DNA from: Vibrio lentus
Lineage (GTDB): Bacteria; Pseudomonadota; Gammaproteobacteria; Enterobacterales; Vibrionaceae
Length of the DNA: 64,000 bases
Reading direction: 5' to 3'
Assembly (NCBI RefSeq): GCF_030409755.1
Contig: NZ_JAUFQE010000001.1
Coordinates: 124,001 to 188,000, forward strand
Shown: positions 1 through 6,934 of the stretch, piece by piece
Layout: every line of letters starts with the position of its first letter
Numbering within the stretch: the first letter of the stretch is position 1
Notes under the pieces: generated by a model
Seen by the model: only the letters and a program-made list of their open reading frames with translations
The model's database searches: none
What the model was told of the DNA's origin: nothing
Position numbers and translations under genes: made by a program

Positions 1-1053
1 GGAAATCCAAGTAAAAAAACGGTGACGAGCTTAGGCGCGACAACAGAAAACGCCACGTTTTCATATTCAGCAAAAGGACTTTTGTTGTCTATGCGTGATT
101 TTACCGGCAACACAAAAGCACTCACTTATGATGGCTTTGGCCGTGTTCAACAACTTGTCTTTGGAAGTCGTGATGCAACCGCCGTCGTTGATCTCAGTTA
201 TGACCAATTTGATCGGCTTGTCTCGCAACATTATGAGGATGGAAATGACCAAGTAGAGATGTATTTGGATTACGGTGTCAATGATATGGAAAGTCGTCGT
301 CGTTGGGTTCGTAATGGAAAAGAGACGTTAAAAATGGATCTTTCCTATGACCAGTCTATGCGGATTATCGAGCGAAAAACCACAATTAATGGAGCTGTTC
401 AAACAGAAACGTTTGATTATGATCAACTTGGTCGAATTACTGAGTTTGTCAGCGCAGGAGTGAACCCGCCGAAAGATGTCATGGGAAGAGAGATCGTAAA
501 GCAGCAGTTTTATTATGACCATTTCGACAATATTACGGATTTGGTCACACAATATCAAAATGGGATTGTGAACACTGAAAGCCGAATATTCGATACTGAC
601 ATGCCGACTCGATTACTCAATATTTACAATACTCATAGGGATTTTTCCAACCAATCTTTTGAATACGATGCACTTGGTAATCGAGTGAATTTATCGCAGA
701 GAGACTATCAACTCGGCTATAACAATTATGGCCAGTTGTCTGAGATACGAGATGCTCAAGAAAAAGTAATACGCACGTACCACTACGATGCGATTGGAAT
801 GCAAAGTGTTTCCGTTGATGCATTAGGGAATATTGCCCAACTTTATTATCACCATGATGAGCTAGTTGCAATCATGAGGGCCAATGAATCAATGGCTTTC
901 TCAGGGGCGCACAGTGGTAACGCACTGACCATTAGTACTGATTTGAAAGGTACTAAAGCAAGTTATAGCTACCTTGACGGAACGAACAGTAACTTAGGGT
1001 CTACTAGCGAGCAGGTAACTGATACTAGCTCATCATATCTACCTTTTGGATGA
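1..1053 (+). CDS. RHS/YD-repeat protein, C-terminal part (5' end outside window)
   Basis: The frame is open from base 1, so the gene starts upstream of the window; the visible part is about 350 codons. It contains repeated YD-type motifs (for example SYDQFDRL, DYDQLGRI, YDALGN, YDAIG), typical of RHS and TcC-like proteins that form a beta-strand cage around a toxin domain. It stops after SSSYLPFG, the point where RHS proteins normally run on into the conserved core motif. That core is instead found in the next ORF, ten bases after the stop. The stop codon overlaps the ribosome binding site of that ORF, which suggests coupled translation. The family call is secure; what the protein encloses or secretes is not visible. 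Confidence 0.85.
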   Translation, partial: GNPSKKTVTSLGATTENATFSYSAKGLLLSMRDFTGNTKALTYDGFGRVQQLVFGSRDATAVVDLSYDQFDRLVSQHYEDGNDQVEMYLDYGVNDMESRRRWVRNGKETLKMDLSYDQSMRIIERKTTINGAVQTETFDYDQLGRITEFVSAGVNPPKDVMGREIVKQQFYYDHFDNITDLVTQYQNGIVNTESRIFDTDMPTRLLNIYNTHRDFSNQSFEYDALGNRVNLSQRDYQLGYNNYGQLSEIRDAQEKVIRTYHYDAIGMQSVSVDALGNIAQLYYHHDELVAIMRANESMAFSGAHSGNALTISTDLKGTKASYSYLDGTNSNLGSTSEQVTDTSSSYLPFG

Positions 1054-1063
1054 GGATAATTCA

Positions 1064-2299
1064 ATGTTGAATAATTTATCTCGACGTGATTTTTTAAAAC
1101 AAACAGCTTGTGTTAGTGGGGTGACATTGTGGTCATACAAAGCGTTTCCTGTGAATGCTATGGTGTTTGACAAAGTGCTCCCTTTATCTATTGATTTAGG
1201 ACAATTTGGCTATCATGGACACCGTTTGGAGACTCATATAGGACTTTACCATACAGGCAATGGCTATCGTGTATATGATCCACTCTCACAGAGTTTTTTG
1301 CAATTTGATAATTTAGAGTCGCCTCATGGGAAGGGGGGGATTAATGGATATAGTTATTGTGTTAATGATCCAATTAATCAATTTGATCCTACGGGAGAAT
1401 TTAATTTTAGAGGTTTTTTCTTTGGGTTATTCAGTTTTATTGTAGGGGTTGCCGTTGCGGTTTCCGCAGTGGTCACAGGAGGAGCAACCCTTGCCATTGC
1501 GTTAGGCGTAATAGGAGGTGTTGCAGGTGCCGTAAGTGGCGTCCTTGATATGACGGTCGCTGGTATTGATGATAGTTCAAACCCAGCAACGAAGGGGCTA
1601 AAAATTGCGTCGGCGGCTTTTGGTTTAGCGGGAGCCGTTGCTGGAGGACTGAAAGGCGTTGCCTCAACGATCAAAGCAGGGAGCGGAATGTCCTTTGCGC
1701 ATAAAGCATGGGGATCAAAGACGTTTATTAAAATTACAGGCTTTTCTAATAAAAATATATTGGGTCAAATATCCCAAGCTCCAGCCATCAAATTTGCGGG
1801 TCTATCAGCCGACATGGTTGGCGTCGTAGGCGCCTCAATGGTAATGGCCGCGACGGTACAAGATGATAAAAAGCTGAAATTATGGGGTTCAATCATTAAA
1901 TTTGGTGGTGGAGTTTCTAAAGGGATCATTAAAACGGTGGATAATTGGAACCCTAAGTTAGTGACGTCATTCACCGGAAAATCGTTTGGTAAAACAAAAC
2001 AGAGTTGGATTAAGTCGGACAAAAAATTTGATATGAGAGTGGATTGGGCAAAACGAGGCTTGTCTGTTTCTAAAGACCCTTGGTCAATTACCGATCAAAT
2101 TATTGCTCAAACACAGGTGAACAGTACCTCAAGTACTTCAGAGGTTACCCAATCTTCATCCGTTTTTGTGTCGAATTCTGCAGCCCATTCACCTCAAGTA
2201 ATTAATGCATTACAACAAGGTATTAATCAAAGACAAGGTTTTTACTCCCGCTTTGTTGGTAAGACTATTGGTGATGGGCTTCTTATAGGTTCAGACTAA
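1064..2299 (+). CDS. RHS core-domain protein with twin-arginine signal and hydrophobic C-terminal region
   Basis: The ATG at 1064 is preceded by GAGGAT (1052-1057) at good spacing; an in-frame TTG at 1046 has no such support. The 411-residue product starts with SRRDFLK and a hydrophobic stretch, a Tat signal. Next comes the RHS-associated core: GLYHTGNGYRVYDP, then GGINGYSYCVNDPIN and FDPTG (about residues 50-110). A glycine/alanine-rich hydrophobic region follows (about 113-200), then a variable tail with no domain I recognise. In ordinary RHS proteins the core is continuous with the YD repeats encoded just upstream. Here the two halves are separate ORFs and the second has its own export signal. 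The tail may be a toxin or membrane-inserting part; this is inference. Confidence 0.75.
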   Translation: MLNNLSRRDFLKQTACVSGVTLWSYKAFPVNAMVFDKVLPLSIDLGQFGYHGHRLETHIGLYHTGNGYRVYDPLSQSFLQFDNLESPHGKGGINGYSYCVNDPINQFDPTGEFNFRGFFFGLFSFIVGVAVAVSAVVTGGATLAIALGVIGGVAGAVSGVLDMTVAGIDDSSNPATKGLKIASAAFGLAGAVAGGLKGVASTIKAGSGMSFAHKAWGSKTFIKITGFSNKNILGQISQAPAIKFAGLSADMVGVVGASMVMAATVQDDKKLKLWGSIIKFGGGVSKGIIKTVDNWNPKLVTSFTGKSFGKTKQSWIKSDKKFDMRVDWAKRGLSVSKDPWSITDQIIAQTQVNSTSSTSEVTQSSSVFVSNSAAHSPQVINALQQGINQRQGFYSRFVGKTIGDGLLIGSD

Positions 2300-2412
2300 A
2301 CGTGATAAAGGGCATGTTTAGATAGTGGGGAGGTTTACGATGACTACTAATTAATTAGTTTTATAAAGTGAAATAATTTAAATAAGTCGTGATTAATAAA
2401 TAAGGGTTACCT

Positions 2413-3474
2413 ATGAAAAATATAAGATTAATATCTGCTTTTTTGTTGTCAACATTCGTGTTACCGAATGCTTTTGCTATTTCTTTACCATCAAACGGTG
2501 ATTGGCACTGGGAAACGGGAACTAACTCTGGTCCGCCAGTGCCTCCAGATATTGCTATAAATAGTTTGTCTATTATCACTCAAGAAGGAAAAGTTTATGC
2601 TAATAATCGAGCTCAGGTTCGAGCGATTATTTTTTATGATATAGCGGAAGGAAATGAAGTTGAATCTTTTCGTCTGCTTGAGTCGAGAACTCGTCTCCCT
2701 TTGAGTAGTTTTGGTATTACTGTTGATAGAGAGAAGAATGGCTATAAACCTGGTTTATATTCCCAATCAATAGAAAGAAAAGATAATATTGATTTGTTGA
2801 GTTTGGTTAAAAACAGTAAAGAGAGGTTTATTGAACGATATATTCGAGTTAGTAATGATGAACCCGGCTTGGATATAGATATTTGTGTTGAAATAACTTT
2901 GACGTCAGGTGAGACTGACGATACTTGTTCTGAACAGACGGACGATTATTCAATTAATGTAAAGACTTACAGGCCGTTAGTATGGAAAGCCGATGATTTT
3001 AAGGATATAAAGTGGAGTACGGAAGATACTAAAGTTGGTAACTTTATGGTTTTAGATGATGATGGTGATTTGTCATTTGAAGGTAAATCTACAGCAACTT
3101 TAGAATTAAAACATGAGTTACCAAAGATAGTTAACTATAATAAAGGAAAGGAAAAAGATCGAGTTGGGAGTTTTACTTATATTTCTAATAGTTATCTTAT
3201 TGCGGGGGAGCCCAAAGTACATTATCTTGCCCATAATTTAGTTGATAAAGGCTATAAGTTTAAATATATTGATGCTGAAGGGGCCGGAATTCATATTTAT
3301 CGCCAACTCGCGACCCTTGGTATAAACTATCCTACTTATGGACTCGGTGGCGAATTAATCACTAATTCTGTTACATTTTTTGATGAGTATGGTAATGAAA
3401 GTACTATAAAATTCTTTGATTGTGATGATGATGGTAGTTCTTTCATCGGTAAGATTTGTATTGCTGATATGTAG
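2413..3474 (+). CDS. Secreted protein of unknown function
   Basis: The 353-residue product begins with a clear Sec signal peptide (MKNIRLISAFLLSTF, cleavage probably after NAFA). An AAGGG ribosome binding site precedes the start. The mature part is acidic, with a short DDDGD stretch near residue 217 and DCDDDGSS near the C-terminus that could bind calcium. Four cysteines are paired in spacing (CVE...DTCSE and FDCDDD...KICIA) and could form disulfides in the periplasm. I do not recognise the family. The gene is clearly more AT-rich than the chromosome to the right, a sign of transfer. It follows the split RHS pair on the same strand, so it may be a partner, but nothing in the sequence proves it. 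Confidence 0.7.
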   Translation: MKNIRLISAFLLSTFVLPNAFAISLPSNGDWHWETGTNSGPPVPPDIAINSLSIITQEGKVYANNRAQVRAIIFYDIAEGNEVESFRLLESRTRLPLSSFGITVDREKNGYKPGLYSQSIERKDNIDLLSLVKNSKERFIERYIRVSNDEPGLDIDICVEITLTSGETDDTCSEQTDDYSINVKTYRPLVWKADDFKDIKWSTEDTKVGNFMVLDDDGDLSFEGKSTATLELKHELPKIVNYNKGKEKDRVGSFTYISNSYLIAGEPKVHYLAHNLVDKGYKFKYIDAEGAGIHIYRQLATLGINYPTYGLGGELITNSVTFFDEYGNESTIKFFDCDDDGSSFIGKICIADM

Positions 3475-3621
3475 GTTAGTTGGATATTTTCACTATAGAT
3501 TTGTTGCCCGACTAGTTATGAGTTTATTATTGATTACGCCTAATGTAATAAAGGATAAATATTTTAACTAAGTGTTATATGGTAAAGCTGTTTTTGTAAT
3601 TAGTATTTAATAACGATTAAT

Positions 3622-3651
3622 ACCGTTCACTTAAGAGTGAACGGTTTTTTT
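3622..3651 (+). terminator. Rho-independent terminator
   Basis: Perfect 9-bp stem (ACCGTTCAC / GTGAACGGT) with a 6-base loop, followed by a run of eight T. It lies 150 bases after the AT-rich secreted-protein gene and ends that transcription unit. Confidence 0.85.
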
Positions 3652-3795
3652 AAGGTAAGGAATTTGAAGGTTACTGAGTTAGTAAGTGAGTCAACCATTG
3701 GTTTATTGCCTCTGGAAATAACCTCAATTTTAGTTGTGGATTAATGAAGGCAATCTATCCTGTGCTTACGCGATGATAAAAGCGGCTTTGATGTG

Positions 3796-3808
3796 ATGGA
3801 CGCACCTC
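3796..3808 (+). repeat. Left subterminal inverted repeat of the IS1111-type element
   Basis: ATGGACGCACCTC, the exact reverse complement of 5137-5149. It lies five bases inside the left end of the element. Confidence 0.9.
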
Positions 3809-3867
3809 CCTTCTAGCGTCGTTGTACCAAACTAATAGTACAACCAGTGAGAACAGGAGTAACAAGT

Positions 3868-4902
3868 ATGTCTATTAAAGTTGTCGGTATCGATATAGCA
3901 AAAAATCTCTTCCAAGTATGTGTGTTGAGTACTGATGGACAAATTTTGTCAAACAGAAAGATAAAGCGAGATAGGCTTCTTGATACTATCCGCCAACTAC
4001 CAGAGCAAACTGCTCTTGCAATGGAATCATGTGCAACTTCTCATCATTGGGGCAGAATATTTCAAGAGCTGGGATATAAAGTAGCGCTTATTCCAGCTCA
4101 GCACGTAAAACCATTTGTTGGTCGGCAAAAGAACGACGCCAATGATGCAAGAGCTATTTGCGAAGCCTTTTCTAGACCTGACATTTATTTCGTTCCTGTT
4201 AAATCTGTTGAGCAACAAGACCTCAAAGCGATACGCAGTGTCCGTAAACGTTTGGTGGAGAACAGAACTGCCTTGGCGAACCAGATCAGGGGATTGGCTG
4301 CTGAGTACGGTGTTGTATTTCCTATTTCCATTAAAGCTTTACGGTGTCATTTACCGCTAGCTCTTGAAGATGCAGAGAATGAGCTTTCTCCAGTAATTAG
4401 GAACTTACTGCAAACTTTATACTATGACTTTATCAGCCTGAGCGAAGAGATAGATGATATGACTCAAAGTGTCACCATATTGAGTCAGCAAAATCCAAGG
4501 TATGAGGCTATTCGGAATATTCCTGGTTTTGGACCGATTTTGACAGCAGCACTGATTAGTGAAGTAGGAGCTGGAAACCAATTCCAAAATGGTCGTCAGT
4601 TCTCTGCATGGTGTGGGCTGGTTCCTAAACAAAATAGTACAGGCGGAAAAAGTACTCTTGGCTCTCTATCGAAAAATGGCAATCGTGAATTAAGAACATT
4701 ACTTATTCACGGTGCTCGCGCAGTGGTTCGGTGCGGAGCTAAAAAATCGGATGCTATGGGAGCATGGTTAAGAGGACTCATTGCACGCCGAGGCAAAGCA
4801 AAAGCGATTGTCGCTCTTGCAAACAAACTAGGGCGGGTAGCAAGGCACATCTTGGCGAAAAATAGTGAATACGATATTAATCAGGCCTTTAAGCCTGTTT
4901 GA
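3868..4902 (+). CDS. IS110/IS1111-family DEDD recombinase (transposase)
   Basis: 344 residues, full length for the family. The start ATG at 3868 has AGGAGT (3855-3860) seven bases upstream; a GTG at 3847 is possible but unsupported. The N-terminal RuvC-like domain shows the expected acidic residues: D9 (GIDIAK), E53 (MESCATS), D90 and D93 (KNDANDAR). A coiled-coil stretch follows. The C-terminal Tnp_20 domain has IPGFGPILTAALISEVG, then FSAWCGLVP and QNSTGGK, where S257 is the likely nucleophile. This class of enzyme uses a structured RNA, encoded at the element's end, to pair with both donor and target DNA. A matching RNA is visible directly downstream. Confidence 0.95.
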   Translation: MSIKVVGIDIAKNLFQVCVLSTDGQILSNRKIKRDRLLDTIRQLPEQTALAMESCATSHHWGRIFQELGYKVALIPAQHVKPFVGRQKNDANDARAICEAFSRPDIYFVPVKSVEQQDLKAIRSVRKRLVENRTALANQIRGLAAEYGVVFPISIKALRCHLPLALEDAENELSPVIRNLLQTLYYDFISLSEEIDDMTQSVTILSQQNPRYEAIRNIPGFGPILTAALISEVGAGNQFQNGRQFSAWCGLVPKQNSTGGKSTLGSLSKNGNRELRTLLIHGARAVVRCGAKKSDAMGAWLRGLIARRGKAKAIVALANKLGRVARHILAKNSEYDINQAFKPV

Positions 4903-4977
4903 TTAAAAATAGTAAGTTCAAGGGGAATTCCCTTAAGAAGCAACTGAGTTTGCAATAGCTGATGAATAAACGGTGAA

Positions 4978-5120
4978 CCATCCTTACTACACTCTGAGAC
5001 GCAACAGGGTTATTGAAACCGTGGCTTTGAAAAGACAGTAAGGGGCGGATTACATCATGGCGCAGGTCTATTATCGATCTAAAAAGACGTCGGATATATG
5101 TTAGCGACCGTACCCTTCAA
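4978..5120 (+). ncRNA. Bridge RNA / seekRNA of the IS1111-type element (predicted)
   Basis: Two adjacent stem-loops. The first has outer stem CCTTACT / AGTAAGG (4982-4988, 5037-5043) and an inner stem GGTT / AACC (5008-5011, 5017-5020). Between them are ACGCAACA (4999-5006), the reverse complement of the right side of the insertion site, and GGCTTTG (5023-5029), identical to the left side. The second is closed by GGCGG (5044-5048) pairing with 5108-5114 around a 2-base bulge. It carries ATTACATCAT (5049-5058), which pairs with the element's left end plus core with one G-U wobble, and ATATATG (5094-5100), identical to its right end. This is the guide layout known for IS110-family RNAs. The RNA ends and strand are not shown by sequence; the + strand is assumed. 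Confidence 0.8.
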
Positions 5121-5136
5121 TTAGCCATTGCATCCT

Positions 5137-5149
5137 GAGGTGCGTCCAT
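5137..5149 (+). repeat. Right subterminal inverted repeat of the IS1111-type element
   Basis: GAGGTGCGTCCAT, the exact reverse complement of 3796-3808, five bases inside the right end. Confidence 0.9.
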
Positions 5150-5226
5150 ATATGTTGCGTAATTTAATGGAACTAAAGCAAGAACCTACGATCTGATCAG
5201 CTACGTCCACTCTCTCTCGTAGCCCT

Positions 5227-5397
5227 ATGCCTAAACCTCTCTACAAAACAACCAACTGGAAGCAATACAACCAATCACTCATTAACCGTGGCTCTCTGAC
5301 TTTTTGGATTGATGAAGAAGTCATTCGACGATATGTCCGACACCAAAATAAACAGGACATAGAGTATGAACAACAACTGCAGTTATTGAAGAACTGA
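5227..5397 (+). pseudogene. Remnant of an IS5/IS903-type transposase gene (N-terminal part)
   Basis: The 56-codon frame starts MPKPLYKTTNWKQYN and continues with INRGSLTFWIDEE, the characteristic N-terminus of IS5-family (IS903 group) transposases, which are about 300 residues long. After roughly 33 residues the similarity I recognise ends; the rest (IRRYVRHQNKQDIEYEQQ) may come from a rearranged or different element. The catalytic DDE residues are absent, so this cannot be a working transposase. Upstream, TTGCGTAATTTAATGG is the inner part of the element's left terminal repeat, now separated from its outer GGCTTTG by the IS1111-type insertion. Confidence 0.75.
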
Positions 5398-5661
5398 TAG
5401 CGTGGACGCCCCATTTTAGGGGGTTATAAAGCAAAACCGCCTTCTAAGAAGGCGGATATTTTTTTCCAGTTCTACGGCATCTCTTCTTGCAATTTTTGCT
5501 TGGTCAAAAAATCTAGATTGGAAATTAAGGCTAAAAAGATGCTTATTGTTGGCCTGATTTTTATCTGATAGCTCAAAATATGTCGCCATTTTGTCGCCAT
5601 TGTCAATTTTTATTTTTTGTAAGACTATGTTCTTAAATGATTTAATTTTCAATTGTATATA
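5398..5661. other. AT-rich stretch between IS remnant and tdh fragment
   Basis: No gene I can support. The minus strand has an open frame (up to 5652) with MATYFELSDKNQ near its middle, but its C-terminal codons run through a terminator hairpin and it matches nothing I know. A small direct repeat TGTCGCCATT occurs at 5581-5590 and 5592-5601. The stretch ends where the tdh fragment begins and so holds one edge of the inserted DNA. Confidence 0.5.
5437..5465. terminator. Bidirectional terminator-like hairpin
   Basis: Perfect 8-bp stem CCGCCTTC / GAAGGCGG with loop TAA, followed by a T-run on the + strand and TTTT on the other side when read on the - strand. Confidence 0.75.
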
Positions 5662-5796
5662 GTGGCTTCTTTGATTCAGTCTGGCCTAGATCTAACACCA
5701 ATCATTACTCACCACTACAAAGTGGATGACTTCCAGAAAGGCTTCGACATGATGCGCTCTGGTATGTCTGGTAAAGTAATCCTTGATTGGGAATAA
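5662..5796 (+). pseudogene. tdh: 3' fragment of threonine 3-dehydrogenase gene
   Basis: This frame encodes the last 44 residues of an L-threonine 3-dehydrogenase: [18 protein letters not shown], then [14 protein letters not shown] and SGKVILDW, ending in TAA. Tdh is normally about 340 residues and oxidises threonine to 2-amino-3-ketobutyrate in the cytoplasm. The rest of the gene is not present in the 5.6 kb to the left, and the similarity begins abruptly at about 5663. Either an element inserted into the 3' end of tdh and left a duplicated end, or the gene was broken. The intact gene, if any, should lie beyond the left edge. A normal terminator follows, as expected for a native 3' end. Confidence 0.85.
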
Positions 5797-5838
5797 GCTA
5801 AAGGAGTAAACACTCCCTCGCTTCCTGATTATTTGAAA

Positions 5839-5866
5839 ATGCCCCAAAGAGATTTGGGGCATTTTT
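5839..5866 (+). terminator. Terminator after tdh
   Basis: Perfect 10-bp stem ATGCCCCAAA / TTTGGGGCAT with GAGA loop and five T. It lies 42 bases after the tdh stop. Confidence 0.9.
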
Positions 5867-5992
5867 GTATTTAAGCTCTCTCTTCTCAACTAAATTACCT
5901 CTGTCACTTAATGGCTATTTTCCCTTTCGGTAATCTCTAAAATACTCAATAAGCAGTTACACCTTATTGTTTTACTATTGAAGAGAGGGCTC

Positions 5993-6853
5993 ATGGCTTG
6001 TAAACCACTTGCACTGATAATAACTGGACTATTATTAACGCCGAATTTTGCTAGCGCTAAGGTCGACATTTCGAAATCTGAAAGCGATCAAGCGGCAGAA
6101 CAGGCCGCAAAGGAACTTGCAAACCCAAACACAGCTTACGCTAGCCTTAATTTAAAGCTCCAGTATTCAGGTGGTTACGATGGTGGAGGGGATGCTTTCG
6201 CGACTGTATTACAGCCGACATTGCCGTTTCCAATGGATAATGGCGACAAAGTCATCTTCCGCCCCGCTATCTCTTATGTTCAGAATGATTTCAATATGGA
6301 TATGTCAACAAGTTCCCAACATATGGATCAGTCAGGCGTTACTGACATCTCATTTGATTTAGCTTATGCGCCTAAAATGGAAGGTGGGACTATTGTCGCT
6401 TTCGGTCTCTTTGCTTCTTTGCCAACGGGAAGTAATGACTTAACGGCTGATCAATTTGCTGTCGGGCCAGAGTTTATGGTCGGGAAGGCGAGTAGTGAGC
6501 GAGTTGTAGGTATGTTCCCAAACCACTTATATGGTGTTTCTGGAGACGGAGCCGACCATTCTGATACTCGAATCAACAAGACATCGACACAAGTTTTTTG
6601 GGTTGAGATCTTAGGAGGAGGTTGGACGATTGGCTCTGCGCCGACATTCTCATATGACTGGAATAAGGATCAGGCAGAAGTTCCACTAAATATAAGTGTC
6701 ACTAAAACAACGGTGTTGAATGGACGTCCTTGGAAGTTCGGCATTGAAGCGAACTATTATATTGAGAAAGATGAAAAGACACGTCCGGATTTTATGTTGA
6801 GTTTTAATATCAGCCCTGTGGTGGAAAATAAGCTGGCGTCTTTGTTTGATTAA
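5993..6853 (+). CDS. Exported beta-barrel-like outer membrane protein of unknown role
   Basis: The ATG at 5993 with GAGAGGG just upstream is preferred over an in-frame TTG at 5978. The 286-residue product has a signal peptide (PLALIITGLLLTPNFASA). The body has alternating polar and hydrophobic strands and glycine/aromatic patterns such as LNLKLQYSGGYDGGG, FGLFASLPTGSNDL and GIEANYYIEKD. It resembles the transporter-like outer membrane proteins grouped with the phenol-degradation MetA family (PF13557). Substrate and role are not visible. It is a single-gene unit between two terminators. Confidence 0.7.
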   Translation: MACKPLALIITGLLLTPNFASAKVDISKSESDQAAEQAAKELANPNTAYASLNLKLQYSGGYDGGGDAFATVLQPTLPFPMDNGDKVIFRPAISYVQNDFNMDMSTSSQHMDQSGVTDISFDLAYAPKMEGGTIVAFGLFASLPTGSNDLTADQFAVGPEFMVGKASSERVVGMFPNHLYGVSGDGADHSDTRINKTSTQVFWVEILGGGWTIGSAPTFSYDWNKDQAEVPLNISVTKTTVLNGRPWKFGIEANYYIEKDEKTRPDFMLSFNISPVVENKLASLFD

Positions 6854-6878
6854 TCTAAGAGTGGAAGAGTAGAAATGA

Positions 6879-6909
6879 AAAAGGCTGAACGATGATCGTT
6901 CAGCCTTTT
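6879..6909. terminator. Bidirectional terminator
   Basis: Near-perfect palindrome of 15 bases per arm (AAAAGGCTGAACGAT / ATCGTTCAGCCTTTT) between two convergent genes, with A-run and T-run flanks serving both strands. Confidence 0.9.
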
Positions 6910-6934
6910 GTGTTACTGCATTGAAGCGCTTTTA

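Larger units (their letters stand above)
3791..5154 (+). mobile_element. IS110-family element, IS1111 group (about 1364 bp)
   Basis: The ends are set by three observations. A perfect 13-bp subterminal inverted repeat lies five bases inside each proposed end (3796-3808 and 5137-5149). A TG dinucleotide is present at both junctions (3789-3790 and 5153-5154), as expected for a shared core. Removing 3791-5154 also rejoins GGCTTTG to TTGCGTAATTTA, which reads like an IS903-type terminal repeat. Subterminal rather than terminal repeats, no flanking target duplication, and a long non-coding stretch after the recombinase gene are hallmarks of the IS1111 group. The recombinase is intact, so the element may be active. 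Confidence 0.88.

Noticed and set aside
5581..5601. Tandem TGTCGCCATT repeat, considered as an attachment site
   Set aside because: Only two short copies; no partner copy near the tdh fragment or elsewhere in view.
5416..5652. Minus-strand open frame (78 codons) beside the tdh fragment, considered as an integrase remnant
   Set aside because: It starts at TTG without a ribosome site, its last codons run through a terminator hairpin, and no recombinase motif (R..HxxR..Y) is visible.
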